From CAYJFG01 sp964369405 (GTDB taxonomy: Bacteria; Bacillota; Clostridia; Oscillospirales; Acutalibacteraceae): a stretch of 12,537 bases of DNA. The notes under the pieces were generated by a model. It saw nothing but the letters and a program-made list of their open reading frames with translations. It was not told where the DNA came from and did not search any database. Made by a program: the position numbers and the translations under genes. The stretch spans positions 1-12,537 of the forward strand of contig CAYJGB010000042.1 of the NCBI GenBank assembly GCA_964369405.1. Direction: 5' to 3'. Numbering within the stretch: the first letter of the stretch is position 1; each line of letters starts with the position of its first letter. Positions 6,103 through 12,537 of the stretch are shown in pieces.

Positions 6103-8319
6103 CTAAATAAACATACCACTATTATCTTGAGATGATGTTTGAGAGTTTTTTTCCACTTTAAACCCAGTATTATTATCATAAAAACATTTAATTACTTTAA
6201 CTCGAGCGAACTTAGATATTTCAATCACTTTAATAATATTGTTATTTTCTACATCCCAAGAATTTACACTTACACAAAACTCCTCAATAGATGATTTAGC
6301 TTTCTGTTTTTCTATAAAATTCTGCTCTTTAGATAATTTATCATCATATTTTTTCATTAAAATTTGTGATAGCTTATCTATTTCATCTTGATTTTGAATA
6401 TACACAAGCTCTGGTATAATTTGATGAGATATAATACGTCTAAATCTTTTGTCAATTTCTTTTAAAGAATGTTCATTAATATGCATATTTTCAAGATATT
6501 CATATTTAGATTTATACTCTTTAACAAAAGCACTGTTTTTAACATTTTCATAAGTAAAAGCTGAGTTAATCATATTGGTTTTATGTTCTTCAGTTAAAAC
6601 CCCATCAATTTCTAGTAATTTTTCACGACTTAAATTATATATTGTTTCATCAATAAAGCCATTTTTAGAATCATATTTTGATACTAATAATCGAGGATTT
6701 ATTTTTGTAAACACAAAACAATTATAATTATCAGTTGATTTTAATCCTTTTCGGTTGCACCTACCAAGTCTTTGAAATAGCCCAGAAAGTTCTGAAAGCT
6801 CTGTAAAAAGATAATCAAAATCAATATCCAAACTAGCCTCTACAATTTGTGTAGATACCCAAATTATCTGTTTTTGAGTAGCAGTTTTTCCATCACTTAA
6901 AATTTCAGCCTCTTTAATACTACGGTCTTTTTTTGTAAATTTGGCGTGAAGCAATCTAACATCATCAAAAACCAACGAAATTTCTTCAAACATTTTTTGT
7001 GCGTTCTTAACTGTGTTACATACTATTAAAACTTTATTACTCTGTTTATCTAAGTTTTTATTAACTTGATTAATGATATAATCAGAATTAATTTCTTCAT
7101 CAATAACACAAACATTATGTCTAACTTGTAAGTTACTTATAGAAAAATCAGCTGTTTTAAAAGGTGTAATGTCTTTGTATGGGCGTGACAGCAAGTGTAA
7201 TATGTATGGTGGAAGAGTCGCCGTAAAAATTGCGAATTTTCCACCTAGTCTAATTATTTGATGAACACCATAAATTATATATGCTAAAAGTTCAGCGTTA
7301 TAGGCTTGAATTTCGTCTAAAATAATTTTAGAATACCCTAAAGTAGCAAGTTTTAATTCATATCCATAGTATTTAAATACAAAGTCAAAAATCTGGTCTG
7401 GAGTACACACAGTAATTGGCATAGAAAGTCTTTTGCTCAAACTCATATAGTCAAAAATATTAAGTTCAGAATTCTCATTATTTTGAAGCCTTACACTAAG
7501 CGTATCTGAGTGAAGAAGAGCAATTTTTTTATCGGTATTAGACTTAACAATATCATCTTTAATACGAAAATACATACTATTGATAGCAGTTTTAAGAGGT
7601 AAAATATAAAAACCTTTATTATTACCAAGCCACAATAAAGAGGCTTCTGTTTTTCCCATACCAGTAGGGGCAGTTATAATTAGATTATCATCTTGATTAT
7701 CTCTACAAAATTTTTGCAAATCGTTAATATTAAACTTCTCAAAAACAGAATTGAGTGAGTTTTCTAAAAAATTGTTTGGAAATTCAATATCTATTCCAGC
7801 ACTAGCACTATAATCACATTTAAAGAGAACACCTTGAACAAATATCGCCTCTTTAGAGGTTTTAATCTTAGGTAAAAGAAGATTTAATGTTCTGCTTTTA
7901 ATTTTCTTTTCAATATCGTAATTGCTAAGTTTTTCAGTGATTTTATCAGCTTTATTGCTTAATTCTGATTTATTAGAATTGTCGCCATAATTATGGTGAT
8001 TAAGCACTGCGTTAAGCACAATAGCATAATCTGTATCGTTTTCAAAATCATCTTTTTTAATAAAGCGAGCAGATAAAACGTTATGAGAAATTTCTTCTTT
8101 TTCATCAAACTTAGTATTTAATACAATTCTTTTTTGAAAATCATCATTTACTTTACCATAATCGTGAAATTCACAAGCAGCTTTACATAGTTTATAAATA
8201 TAATCGTTTGGAATATATCTATATTTTTTTAAAACTTCAAGAGAATTTAAAACGTCGTCTGTGTGCTCTCTTATAGTTTTAGGGGGGTTACTCTTTGCTA
8301 GTTTTTCAAGTTCTTTCAT
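6103..8319 (-). CDS. cas3: Cas3 HD nuclease-helicase
   Basis: A 738-residue fused Cas3. The N-terminal HD nuclease domain shows His19 (REHTDD), the His52-Asp53 pair (CEFHDYGK), His79 (ISHNVLSA) and His108/109 (NHHNYG). The superfamily 2 helicase follows: Walker A APTGMGKT (217-224), DEIQ (335-338), TATLP (366-370), STQIVEASLDID (489-500) and QRLGRCNRKG (516-525), then a C-terminal domain to 738. It is recruited by Cascade after target recognition, then nicks, unwinds and degrades the DNA. All catalytic motifs are intact, so interference should be active. The start ATG has AGGTGAT just upstream and lies eight bases after the cas5 stop. Confidence 0.98.
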   Translation of the reverse strand: MKELEKLAKSNPPKTIREHTDDVLNSLEVLKKYRYIPNDYIYKLCKAACEFHDYGKVNDDFQKRIVLNTKFDEKEEISHNVLSARFIKKDDFENDTDYAIVLNAVLNHHNYGDNSNKSELSNKADKITEKLSNYDIEKKIKSRTLNLLLPKIKTSKEAIFVQGVLFKCDYSASAGIDIEFPNNFLENSLNSVFEKFNINDLQKFCRDNQDDNLIITAPTGMGKTEASLLWLGNNKGFYILPLKTAINSMYFRIKDDIVKSNTDKKIALLHSDTLSVRLQNNENSELNIFDYMSLSKRLSMPITVCTPDQIFDFVFKYYGYELKLATLGYSKIILDEIQAYNAELLAYIIYGVHQIIRLGGKFAIFTATLPPYILHLLSRPYKDITPFKTADFSISNLQVRHNVCVIDEEINSDYIINQVNKNLDKQSNKVLIVCNTVKNAQKMFEEISLVFDDVRLLHAKFTKKDRSIKEAEILSDGKTATQKQIIWVSTQIVEASLDIDFDYLFTELSELSGLFQRLGRCNRKGLKSTDNYNCFVFTKINPRLLVSKYDSKNGFIDETIYNLSREKLLEIDGVLTEEHKTNMINSAFTYENVKNSAFVKEYKSKYEYLENMHINEHSLKEIDKRFRRIISHQIIPELVYIQNQDEIDKLSQILMKKYDDKLSKEQNFIEKQKAKSSIEEFCVSVNSWDVENNNIIKVIEISKFARVKVIKCFYDNNTGFKVEKNSQTSSQDNSGMFI

Positions 8320-8327
8320 ATCATCAC

Positions 8328-9398
8328 CTATATAAAGTTAATTACATATCCGTCATTATCAACATATAAACCTGTTGTACTTCCATTGTAAGAGTCAGAA
8401 AAAAATTGACTTAAATATACAACCTTTTCCTTTTTAAATATGCGTTTTCCATTGATTATCTCGTAATTTTTGTTTAGATAATAAAGTGTTCCACTCGCAT
8501 ATTTTTCTTCTTCAATTTTACCAAAAACATACTCATTTCTAACATTTTCTAGCTTGACATAAGCACTATTATTACAAAAAACCTCGTCTAATTCTTCTGA
8601 GCAATCTACATACTCACAAGATGAAACATCTACAAAGTCTTCACTTCTTCCTATAGATACTAAATTTTCTATGTTGCTATATATATCATTTAGAGTATCA
8701 TCATCACTTTTAATATGAATTACTAAATTTACATCGTAAAGCACCTCGTAAAACTTCATTGACGTTGTAAGCGTAGCAAATTTTGAATATTTTTCATCAC
8801 GAAGACTTTTTCTAGCATCATATTCACCTTTTAAAAGTTCTTTTTCTTCTGTAAGCAAAGTAATCTTTTCTTTAAGGATTATATATTCATCACTTTTTTT
8901 ATCAAGAGTTTTTTGTTCGTCTTTAACCTCTTTAATACTTGCAGTTAGTTCTTTTAGTTTAGGGTCTAATACACTTTTTTTAAAGTCAGCTAGATTAATT
9001 CTTTCGTTGTCTAGTTCTTGATATTCATCTAAAAGTTCCCTGTTATGGATTTCAATATCTATTTCTGTTTTAAAGTTACTACCTTGTTTTTTTGCAGAGG
9101 CTACTTTTTCAAATCCAGTAGATAAAAAGTCACTATTAGCAAGTTTTACTAAAATACCTCTATCGTCCATTGTTCGATTTAAAAAAGCATAATCTCTATA
9201 TACTTCTTTTTGCATTGCTCCATAATTTCCAGATATGCTAATATCCATAGGATGATACTGCGTATATAAGCACGCTTTATGTACTGCTCCTATTACTGTT
9301 GAAAATGGTGGAAGAGGATATGTCATTTTATTTTGGTCACACTCTTCTTTTTTGTATGACGCCATTTTCTGTGTTAAAATAATTCTTAAAACTTTCAT
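8328..9398 (-). CDS. cas5: Cas5 (I-B, Cas5t-like) with coiled-coil insert
   Basis: The N-terminus MKVLRIILTQKMASYKKEE, followed by TYPLPPFSTVIGAVHKA (27-42) and PMDISISGNYG, is the Cas5 signature of I-B Cascade, where the protein caps the 5' handle of the crRNA. The second conserved part starts at about 215 (YEVLYDVNLVIHIKSDDD, then NLVSIGRSEDFVDV). At 356 residues it is much longer than the usual 200-260. The excess lies mainly at about 118-207, a stretch very rich in Glu, Lys, Asp and Leu without Pro after residue 146, which reads as a long coiled-coil hairpin. The reading frame is continuous, so this is an insertion rather than a frameshift. It starts two bases after cas7, with only a weak Shine-Dalgarno (GG at the cas7 end), suggesting translational coupling. 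Confidence 0.93.
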   Translation of the reverse strand: MKVLRIILTQKMASYKKEECDQNKMTYPLPPFSTVIGAVHKACLYTQYHPMDISISGNYGAMQKEVYRDYAFLNRTMDDRGILVKLANSDFLSTGFEKVASAKKQGSNFKTEIDIEIHNRELLDEYQELDNERINLADFKKSVLDPKLKELTASIKEVKDEQKTLDKKSDEYIILKEKITLLTEEKELLKGEYDARKSLRDEKYSKFATLTTSMKFYEVLYDVNLVIHIKSDDDTLNDIYSNIENLVSIGRSEDFVDVSSCEYVDCSEELDEVFCNNSAYVKLENVRNEYVFGKIEEEKYASGTLYYLNKNYEIINGKRIFKKEKVVYLSQFFSDSYNGSTTGLYVDNDGYVINFI

Positions 9399-9400
9399 AC

Positions 9401-10267
9401 TTATATACCATAATATTCATAAGTTTTTTGTTTTAAGTCATCAAAAAACTTAGAAACTGTTACTGCGTTTAATTGTGTTTTAATATCGTTTTCATTGTCT
9501 AAATTACCACCAGAGAGAAGTCCTACTGTTTTTGCTCTTTGCTTTAATTCTTCTGTAATTATAAGACTATTATTTTTTATATGTACAACATTTTCAAAAT
9601 AATGTGTTTTTCTATTTACTAAATCACCTGCTACAAAAACAGGCTCAGAATTATCTAAATTACCTTTAACTATAAGACTTAAACCCTCTACTGCCTCAAG
9701 TAAAGCAACCACCCTATTAGCTTTTTCTGTGTTATCTGCTTCTTCGTTAAAATTTTCGTCTTTCCCAATCATATCAAGGTCTATAGTTATACTATATATT
9801 TTAAGCCCTTTGTCATATTCGTATTGATAAGGCATAAGACCACAATCTTTACTTTTTTCTTGTAAATTTATATTATTAGCTTTTGCAAAACTCTGTGCTA
9901 AATATAAATTGTTATGAAATCTTGTTTCTATAACATACTCTTCTACAGCTACAGCATCTGTTAAGTAAAACGAACTATTTCTAATATAAGTACCTTGTTT
10001 AGAAGTGTTCATATATCCACCCTCTAATGCTTTGCAGTTACTAGCGTTAAGTTTATCGCTAACACTTTTTTGAGTAGCACCATCAACAGTAACTGATAAA
10101 TCATCATACATACCTGAATTTACCATAATTGCGTTTTTAAGGCTTTCTCTTGAACGAATTGCATATGTTTTGCCATTTCTAAAAACTTTTTGTACTGACG
10201 AAACATTACCTAAACCCTCGCTGTAATTTGATGTCATATTAGCTATTATTGTAAGTGAAATATTCAT
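9401..10267 (-). CDS. cas7: Cas7 (Cst2/DevR-type), Cascade backbone
   Basis: A 288-residue protein of the DevR/Cst2 branch of Cas7. Evidence is the N-terminal MNISLTIIANMTSNYSEGLGNVSSVQK, the GKTYAIRSRESLKNAI motif (32-47) in which a conserved Ser/Arg is followed by a helix, YSITIDLDMIG (158-168), and a C-terminal region with VEGLSLIVKGN and EPVFVAGDLV. About six copies normally coat the crRNA spacer. It overlaps cas8 by one base (TAATG: TAA stop of cas8, ATG start of cas7), and GGAGG lies nine bases upstream of the ATG. Length is normal for the I-B protein. Function is inferred from family and context. Confidence 0.94.
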   Translation of the reverse strand: MNISLTIIANMTSNYSEGLGNVSSVQKVFRNGKTYAIRSRESLKNAIMVNSGMYDDLSVTVDGATQKSVSDKLNASNCKALEGGYMNTSKQGTYIRNSSFYLTDAVAVEEYVIETRFHNNLYLAQSFAKANNINLQEKSKDCGLMPYQYEYDKGLKIYSITIDLDMIGKDENFNEEADNTEKANRVVALLEAVEGLSLIVKGNLDNSEPVFVAGDLVNRKTHYFENVVHIKNNSLIITEELKQRAKTVGLLSGGNLDNENDIKTQLNAVTVSKFFDDLKQKTYEYYGI

Positions 10268-10548
10268 TATGATTTACCTCCATTATTATATTTACTGTCA
10301 TTAAGTCCGTTTACAAAAGCATATGCAATATTTTTATTTTGCTCAAAATCATCAAACAAGTCATAAGCAAAAGTGAAAATCACTCCAGAATAGTCTGAAA
10401 GTTGAAGTAAAATTTGACAAAATCTATCGTAATCTTTAAAAGATATTGCACTAATTAGTTTTTGTCTATAACTTTTTATTTTATTATCATCAATGTTATT
10501 TTTAACAGCAAAAGCAGTATCCTTTGCTTTTTTTATTTTATCGTCCAT
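10267..10548 (-). CDS. cas11b: Predicted Cas11 small subunit, internal start in cas8
   Basis: In frame within cas8, Met355 (ATG at 10548) is preceded by GGAGGGG with five bases between, as strong as any site in the operon. Translation from there gives 93 residues beginning MDDKIKKAKDTAFAVKNN, predicted mainly helical, as expected for Cas11 proteins. It would end on the shared TAA at 10267-10269. Independent translation of the small subunit from inside the large-subunit gene is established for I-B, I-C and I-D systems, and no separate small-subunit gene exists in this operon. The site is seen in sequence; the use of it is inferred. The product would fill the belly of Cascade along the non-target strand. 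Confidence 0.75.
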   Translation of the reverse strand: MDDKIKKAKDTAFAVKNNIDDNKIKSYRQKLISAISFKDYDRFCQILLQLSDYSGVIFTFAYDLFDDFEQNKNIAYAFVNGLNDSKYNNGGKS

Positions 10549-11610
10549 ATTTTCCCCTCCATAAATCAAAGAATTAATTTTAATTATTAAGCTAGTGTTA
10601 AAATATTTATTAGGTTGTTTTTTAATTAAGTTTTCTATTAAGTTATCAAGATGAGTTAAATTTAAAATGCTATTTACCACTTCTTTTTCAATATCTATAT
10701 AGAAGTTATCGTTCATTTTAAGAGGAAACAGCAATAAGTTATATTCATCTTCAGTGATTTTTTTGAATATATTAGTAGCTGATTTTCTTATGTAGCTTGT
10801 TCTAAAATAATCTTCTCCTTGTGTTTTTGTTATAATCTCTACATCATAATCTACATAACTTGAAGACTTTTTATTTTGTAAAAATAAATTCTTTCTAGGA
10901 TATAACTTTTCATTAACTTGATTTTCTAAACTACCTTTTAGTTTATCGTTTGCTAATAAAAGAAAATCAATAGTATAGTTGTTATTTATAAAAAATGATT
11001 CTCTTGTTGTTGTAAAGGCAAAAGGTATAAAGTCAAACTCAAGTTCATCTTCATAAACAAACGTGTTTTTATCCCAAAAATAAGAAAGTGCCTTTGTTTT
11101 TTTGCCTTTGTCAACATAGTAACCTTTTAGTCTGCAAATTTTACCACTCTCTGAAAACAACAACCTTAGATTTGAGTATTTATTGTACATTGAATCTGCG
11201 TTTTTAAAAGTGTTTTCAATTAAGTCTAGTCTGTTTTCTAAAATTAATTTTGATACTTCTGGAGCAAACTCTTTAGAATACTTATTTTTACCAAACACTT
11301 TTTTACAAATTTCATAATAAGAGAGTTTTTCATTAAAAAGTTTAATTTGTTCATCGCTTAATTCTTCGATTTTTAAAAGCTCTAAAAGTATTAAATGGTG
11401 CATTCTTTGAGCAAAATAATCTTCACAAAAAAGCAAGTATTTTTCTTTGTCGCTGACTATCTCTTGTTCATATTCGATATAATCATCAGTAATATCTATG
11501 TGTTCATCTAACTGGTGAAACTTAAAAAACCTAACAAGTCCTACAATCGCACAACTATATCTCCAATCAGATGGGTACAGCCTTGTTTTTCCATCAATCG
11601 TTTCTTTCAA
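10267..11610 (-). CDS. cas8b: Cas8 large subunit of I-B Cascade
   Basis: A 447-residue protein lying between cas6 and cas7, the position of the large subunit. Its N-terminus (RLYPSDWRYSCAIVGLVRFF, 10-29) resembles clostridial I-B Cas8 proteins in having an SDW motif and a short hydrophobic helix. Cas8 recognises the PAM and recruits Cas3. No CxxC zinc-finger pair is present (Cys are at 20, 62, 102, 159 and one near the C-terminus), so the Cst1-like CxxC form does not apply strictly, and the sub-branch stays open. The start is TTG at 11610: AGGAGGT lies six bases upstream and no ATG in frame occurs before residue 70, well inside the protein. The last 93 residues (from Met355) are probably also made separately as the small subunit. 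Confidence 0.88.
   Translation of the reverse strand: MKETIDGKTRLYPSDWRYSCAIVGLVRFFKFHQLDEHIDITDDYIEYEQEIVSDKEKYLLFCEDYFAQRMHHLILLELLKIEELSDEQIKLFNEKLSYYEICKKVFGKNKYSKEFAPEVSKLILENRLDLIENTFKNADSMYNKYSNLRLLFSESGKICRLKGYYVDKGKKTKALSYFWDKNTFVYEDELEFDFIPFAFTTTRESFFINNNYTIDFLLLANDKLKGSLENQVNEKLYPRKNLFLQNKKSSSYVDYDVEIITKTQGEDYFRTSYIRKSATNIFKKITEDEYNLLLFPLKMNDNFYIDIEKEVVNSILNLTHLDNLIENLIKKQPNKYFNTSLIIKINSLIYGGENMDDKIKKAKDTAFAVKNNIDDNKIKSYRQKLISAISFKDYDRFCQILLQLSDYSGVIFTFAYDLFDDFEQNKNIAYAFVNGLNDSKYNNGGKS
10554..10560 (-). promoter_or_regulatory. Internal Shine-Dalgarno for Cas11
   Basis: GGAGGGG on the minus strand, five bases before the in-frame ATG at 10548. It encodes Gly-Gly-Glu (351-353 of Cas8), so the protein sequence at this point is constrained to carry the ribosome site. 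Confidence 0.75.
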
Positions 11611-11616
11611 TATTTT

Positions 11617-11623
11617 ACCTCCT
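11617..11623 (-). promoter_or_regulatory. Shine-Dalgarno that fixes the TTG start of cas8
   Basis: AGGAGGT lies six bases before TTG at 11610. Its first bases overlap the TAG stop codon of cas6 (11622-11624), linking the two genes. It is the reason for accepting a TTG start. Confidence 0.8.
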
Positions 11624-12299
11624 ATCCAATAATATCAAACTTGCCAAAACCTGCAGAAGTTTTTGAGCCTAATCCACATAAGTACGCATTTTTTAGTGAG
11701 TTAATGTCACCTTTAACCTTAAAAATACCTAATGTAGATGGTATATTAGTGCCGTATGCCTTTACAATTACTTTTCTGCATTTTACTGCCTCTATTTCTA
11801 TTTTGTTTTCTGTCGCATATAAAAATTGCTCATTAAATCCGTCTTCGTTAAATAGAAAATACTTGTCTTTTTCCCCTTTTACGTGCTTTCTAATAACTAG
11901 TGGAGATAACATATTAATAATTATTTCGTTATCTACAATTTCTTTTTCTCCAATAACTTTTACATTTTCAATAAAAAGTTTATTTGTCTTTCCAATTTCA
12001 AAAGATGTCTTTCTAATAGATTTAAAACCGTTATACAAAACAAACGCTAGTTTTGTATTGTTTGTTGAAATACAAAAGGTTATTTCGTTCTTTTCTAAAC
12101 TGATATAATTCTCAAAAAATTTAGCGCCAATTAATTTTGTCCAAAAAGTAAATGGTTTTTTTGAAGTATCGCTGTAATATTTGTCAAATAAAGACTTATC
12201 CTCTTTTTCAATTACAGACTTTATCAAATGTAAAATTAACCTTCGATAATCAATAGGGATATTTTTTTCTAACAATGATACATTTATTTTTATAGTCAT
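11622..12299 (-). CDS. cas6: Cas6 crRNA endoribonuclease
   Basis: A 225-residue Cas6, first gene of the operon. The C-terminus GLGSKTSAGFGKFDIIG is the glycine-rich loop that defines the family. PIDYRRLILHLIKSVI (15-30) and KKPFTFWTKLIG (47-58) match the N-terminal ferredoxin-like domain of clostridial I-B Cas6. It cuts precursor crRNA within each repeat and leaves the 8-base 5' handle. The catalytic residue is not certain: His24 is the only candidate in the first helix, and the later helix (LFDKYYSD) lacks the His found there in many archaeal Cas6 proteins, as is common in related I-B enzymes. ATG has AGGAGG six bases upstream. The reverse-strand frame at 11515-12108 is a shadow. Confidence 0.93.
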   Translation of the reverse strand: MTIKINVSLLEKNIPIDYRRLILHLIKSVIEKEDKSLFDKYYSDTSKKPFTFWTKLIGAKFFENYISLEKNEITFCISTNNTKLAFVLYNGFKSIRKTSFEIGKTNKLFIENVKVIGEKEIVDNEIIINMLSPLVIRKHVKGEKDKYFLFNEDGFNEQFLYATENKIEIEAVKCRKVIVKAYGTNIPSTLGIFKVKGDINSLKNAYLCGLGSKTSAGFGKFDIIG

Positions 12300-12305
12300 A
12301 TTACA

Positions 12306-12311
12306 CCTCCT
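12306..12311 (-). promoter_or_regulatory. Shine-Dalgarno of cas6
   Basis: AGGAGG on the minus strand, six bases before the ATG at 12299. It confirms the first start of the operon. Confidence 0.85.
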
Positions 12312-12318
12312 AAGTTAA

Positions 12319-12347
12319 ATATTAACATAATAAATAAAAAATTTCAA
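12319..12347 (-). promoter_or_regulatory. Candidate promoter of the cas operon
   Basis: On the minus strand TTGAAA (12342-12347) and TAATAT (12319-12324) are 17 bases apart. The RNA would start at about 12312, almost on the Shine-Dalgarno, which is tight. An alternative is TTGATA (12437-12442) with TATATA (12413-12418), spacing 18, giving a leader of about 100 bases. The DNA is so AT-rich that chance matches are expected; one of these or neither may be real. Confidence 0.35.
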
Positions 12348-12403
12348 CTATAATAATATATATTATTTAAAAATATATAAAAATCGACAAATAAATAATT
12401 TTC

Positions 12404-12428
12404 AGATTAAAGTATATAGTTTTAATCT
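12404..12428. other. AT-rich hairpin upstream of cas6
   Basis: AGATTAAA (12404-12411) pairs with TTTAATCT (12421-12428) around a nine-base loop, and TTTT/AAAA can extend it past one bulged C. It has little GC, so it is a weak terminator at best; an operator is also possible. Confidence 0.3.
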
Positions 12429-12537
12429 AAAAATTATATCAACTAATATTTTTTATATTATTATGATTGTATAAAAAATATTCGCATAACCTCCCCTACC
12501 CTTACATATATATTAACATCTTGCCTTTAAGGAGGTT

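Larger units (their letters stand above)
12300..12537. other. Non-coding region upstream of the cas operon
   Basis: About 240 very AT-rich bases without a credible gene on either strand. It contains the cas6 ribosome site, the promoter candidates and the hairpin. The last nine bases (12529-12537, AAGGAGGTT) read as a perfect plus-strand Shine-Dalgarno, so a divergent gene may start just past the window; they also pair with AACCTCC at 12488-12494 as an inverted repeat. Confidence 0.5.

Noticed and set aside
8328..9398. Long Cas5 as a fusion of Cas5 with a separate gene or as a frameshift product
   Set aside because: The frame is continuous, the conserved Cas5 halves lie on both sides of the extra stretch, and there is no second domain recognisable in it; an internal insert explains it better.
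11515..12108. 197-residue plus-strand open frame
   Set aside because: It runs antisense to cas6 and the start of cas8, has no Shine-Dalgarno, and its composition is that of a reverse reading of those genes.

Overview
The window is the end of an insertion sequence followed by one complete, single-operon type I-B CRISPR-Cas locus. Low GC content, strong AGGAGG-type Shine-Dalgarno sites, tightly packed genes and the character of the Cas proteins suggest a low-GC Firmicute (a Clostridia/Tissierellia-like anaerobe is my best guess; genus not determinable here).

Layout by increasing coordinate. 1-168 is the C-terminal end of an IS30-family transposase. 171-229 is a strong hairpin with a U-tract when read on the minus strand. 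314-4136 is a CRISPR array of 59 repeats and 58 spacers. 4137-4315 is the leader, carrying a good minus-strand promoter that points into the array. 4316-12299 holds eight cas genes, all on the minus strand; in transcription order they are cas6, cas8, cas7, cas5, cas3, cas4, cas1, cas2. 12300-12537 is AT-rich upstream DNA with candidate promoters. The + strand open frames inside the array are only translations of the repeat.

How it works together. Array and operon are transcribed in the same direction (minus). The leader promoter makes the precursor crRNA, Cas6 cuts it in the repeats, and Cas8-Cas7-Cas5 (plus a small subunit probably translated from inside cas8) form Cascade. Cas3 (HD nuclease plus helicase) degrades the target, and Cas4-Cas1-Cas2 insert new spacers at the leader end near 4136. 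All recognisable catalytic motifs of Cas1, Cas2, Cas3 and Cas4 are present, so the system looks intact.

Most notable points: an internal start with a perfect Shine-Dalgarno inside cas8 that would make a 93-residue Cas11; a Cas5 about 100 residues longer than usual because of a charged coiled-coil insert; a mosaic of repeat variants with an abrupt break between repeats 28 and 29, suggesting array recombination; three pairs of near-identical but diverged spacers, one joining the oldest spacer with one of the newest; and a terminator placed exactly between the array and the insertion sequence. Repeats and spacers are numbered here by increasing coordinate, so number 1 is the oldest (leader-distal).
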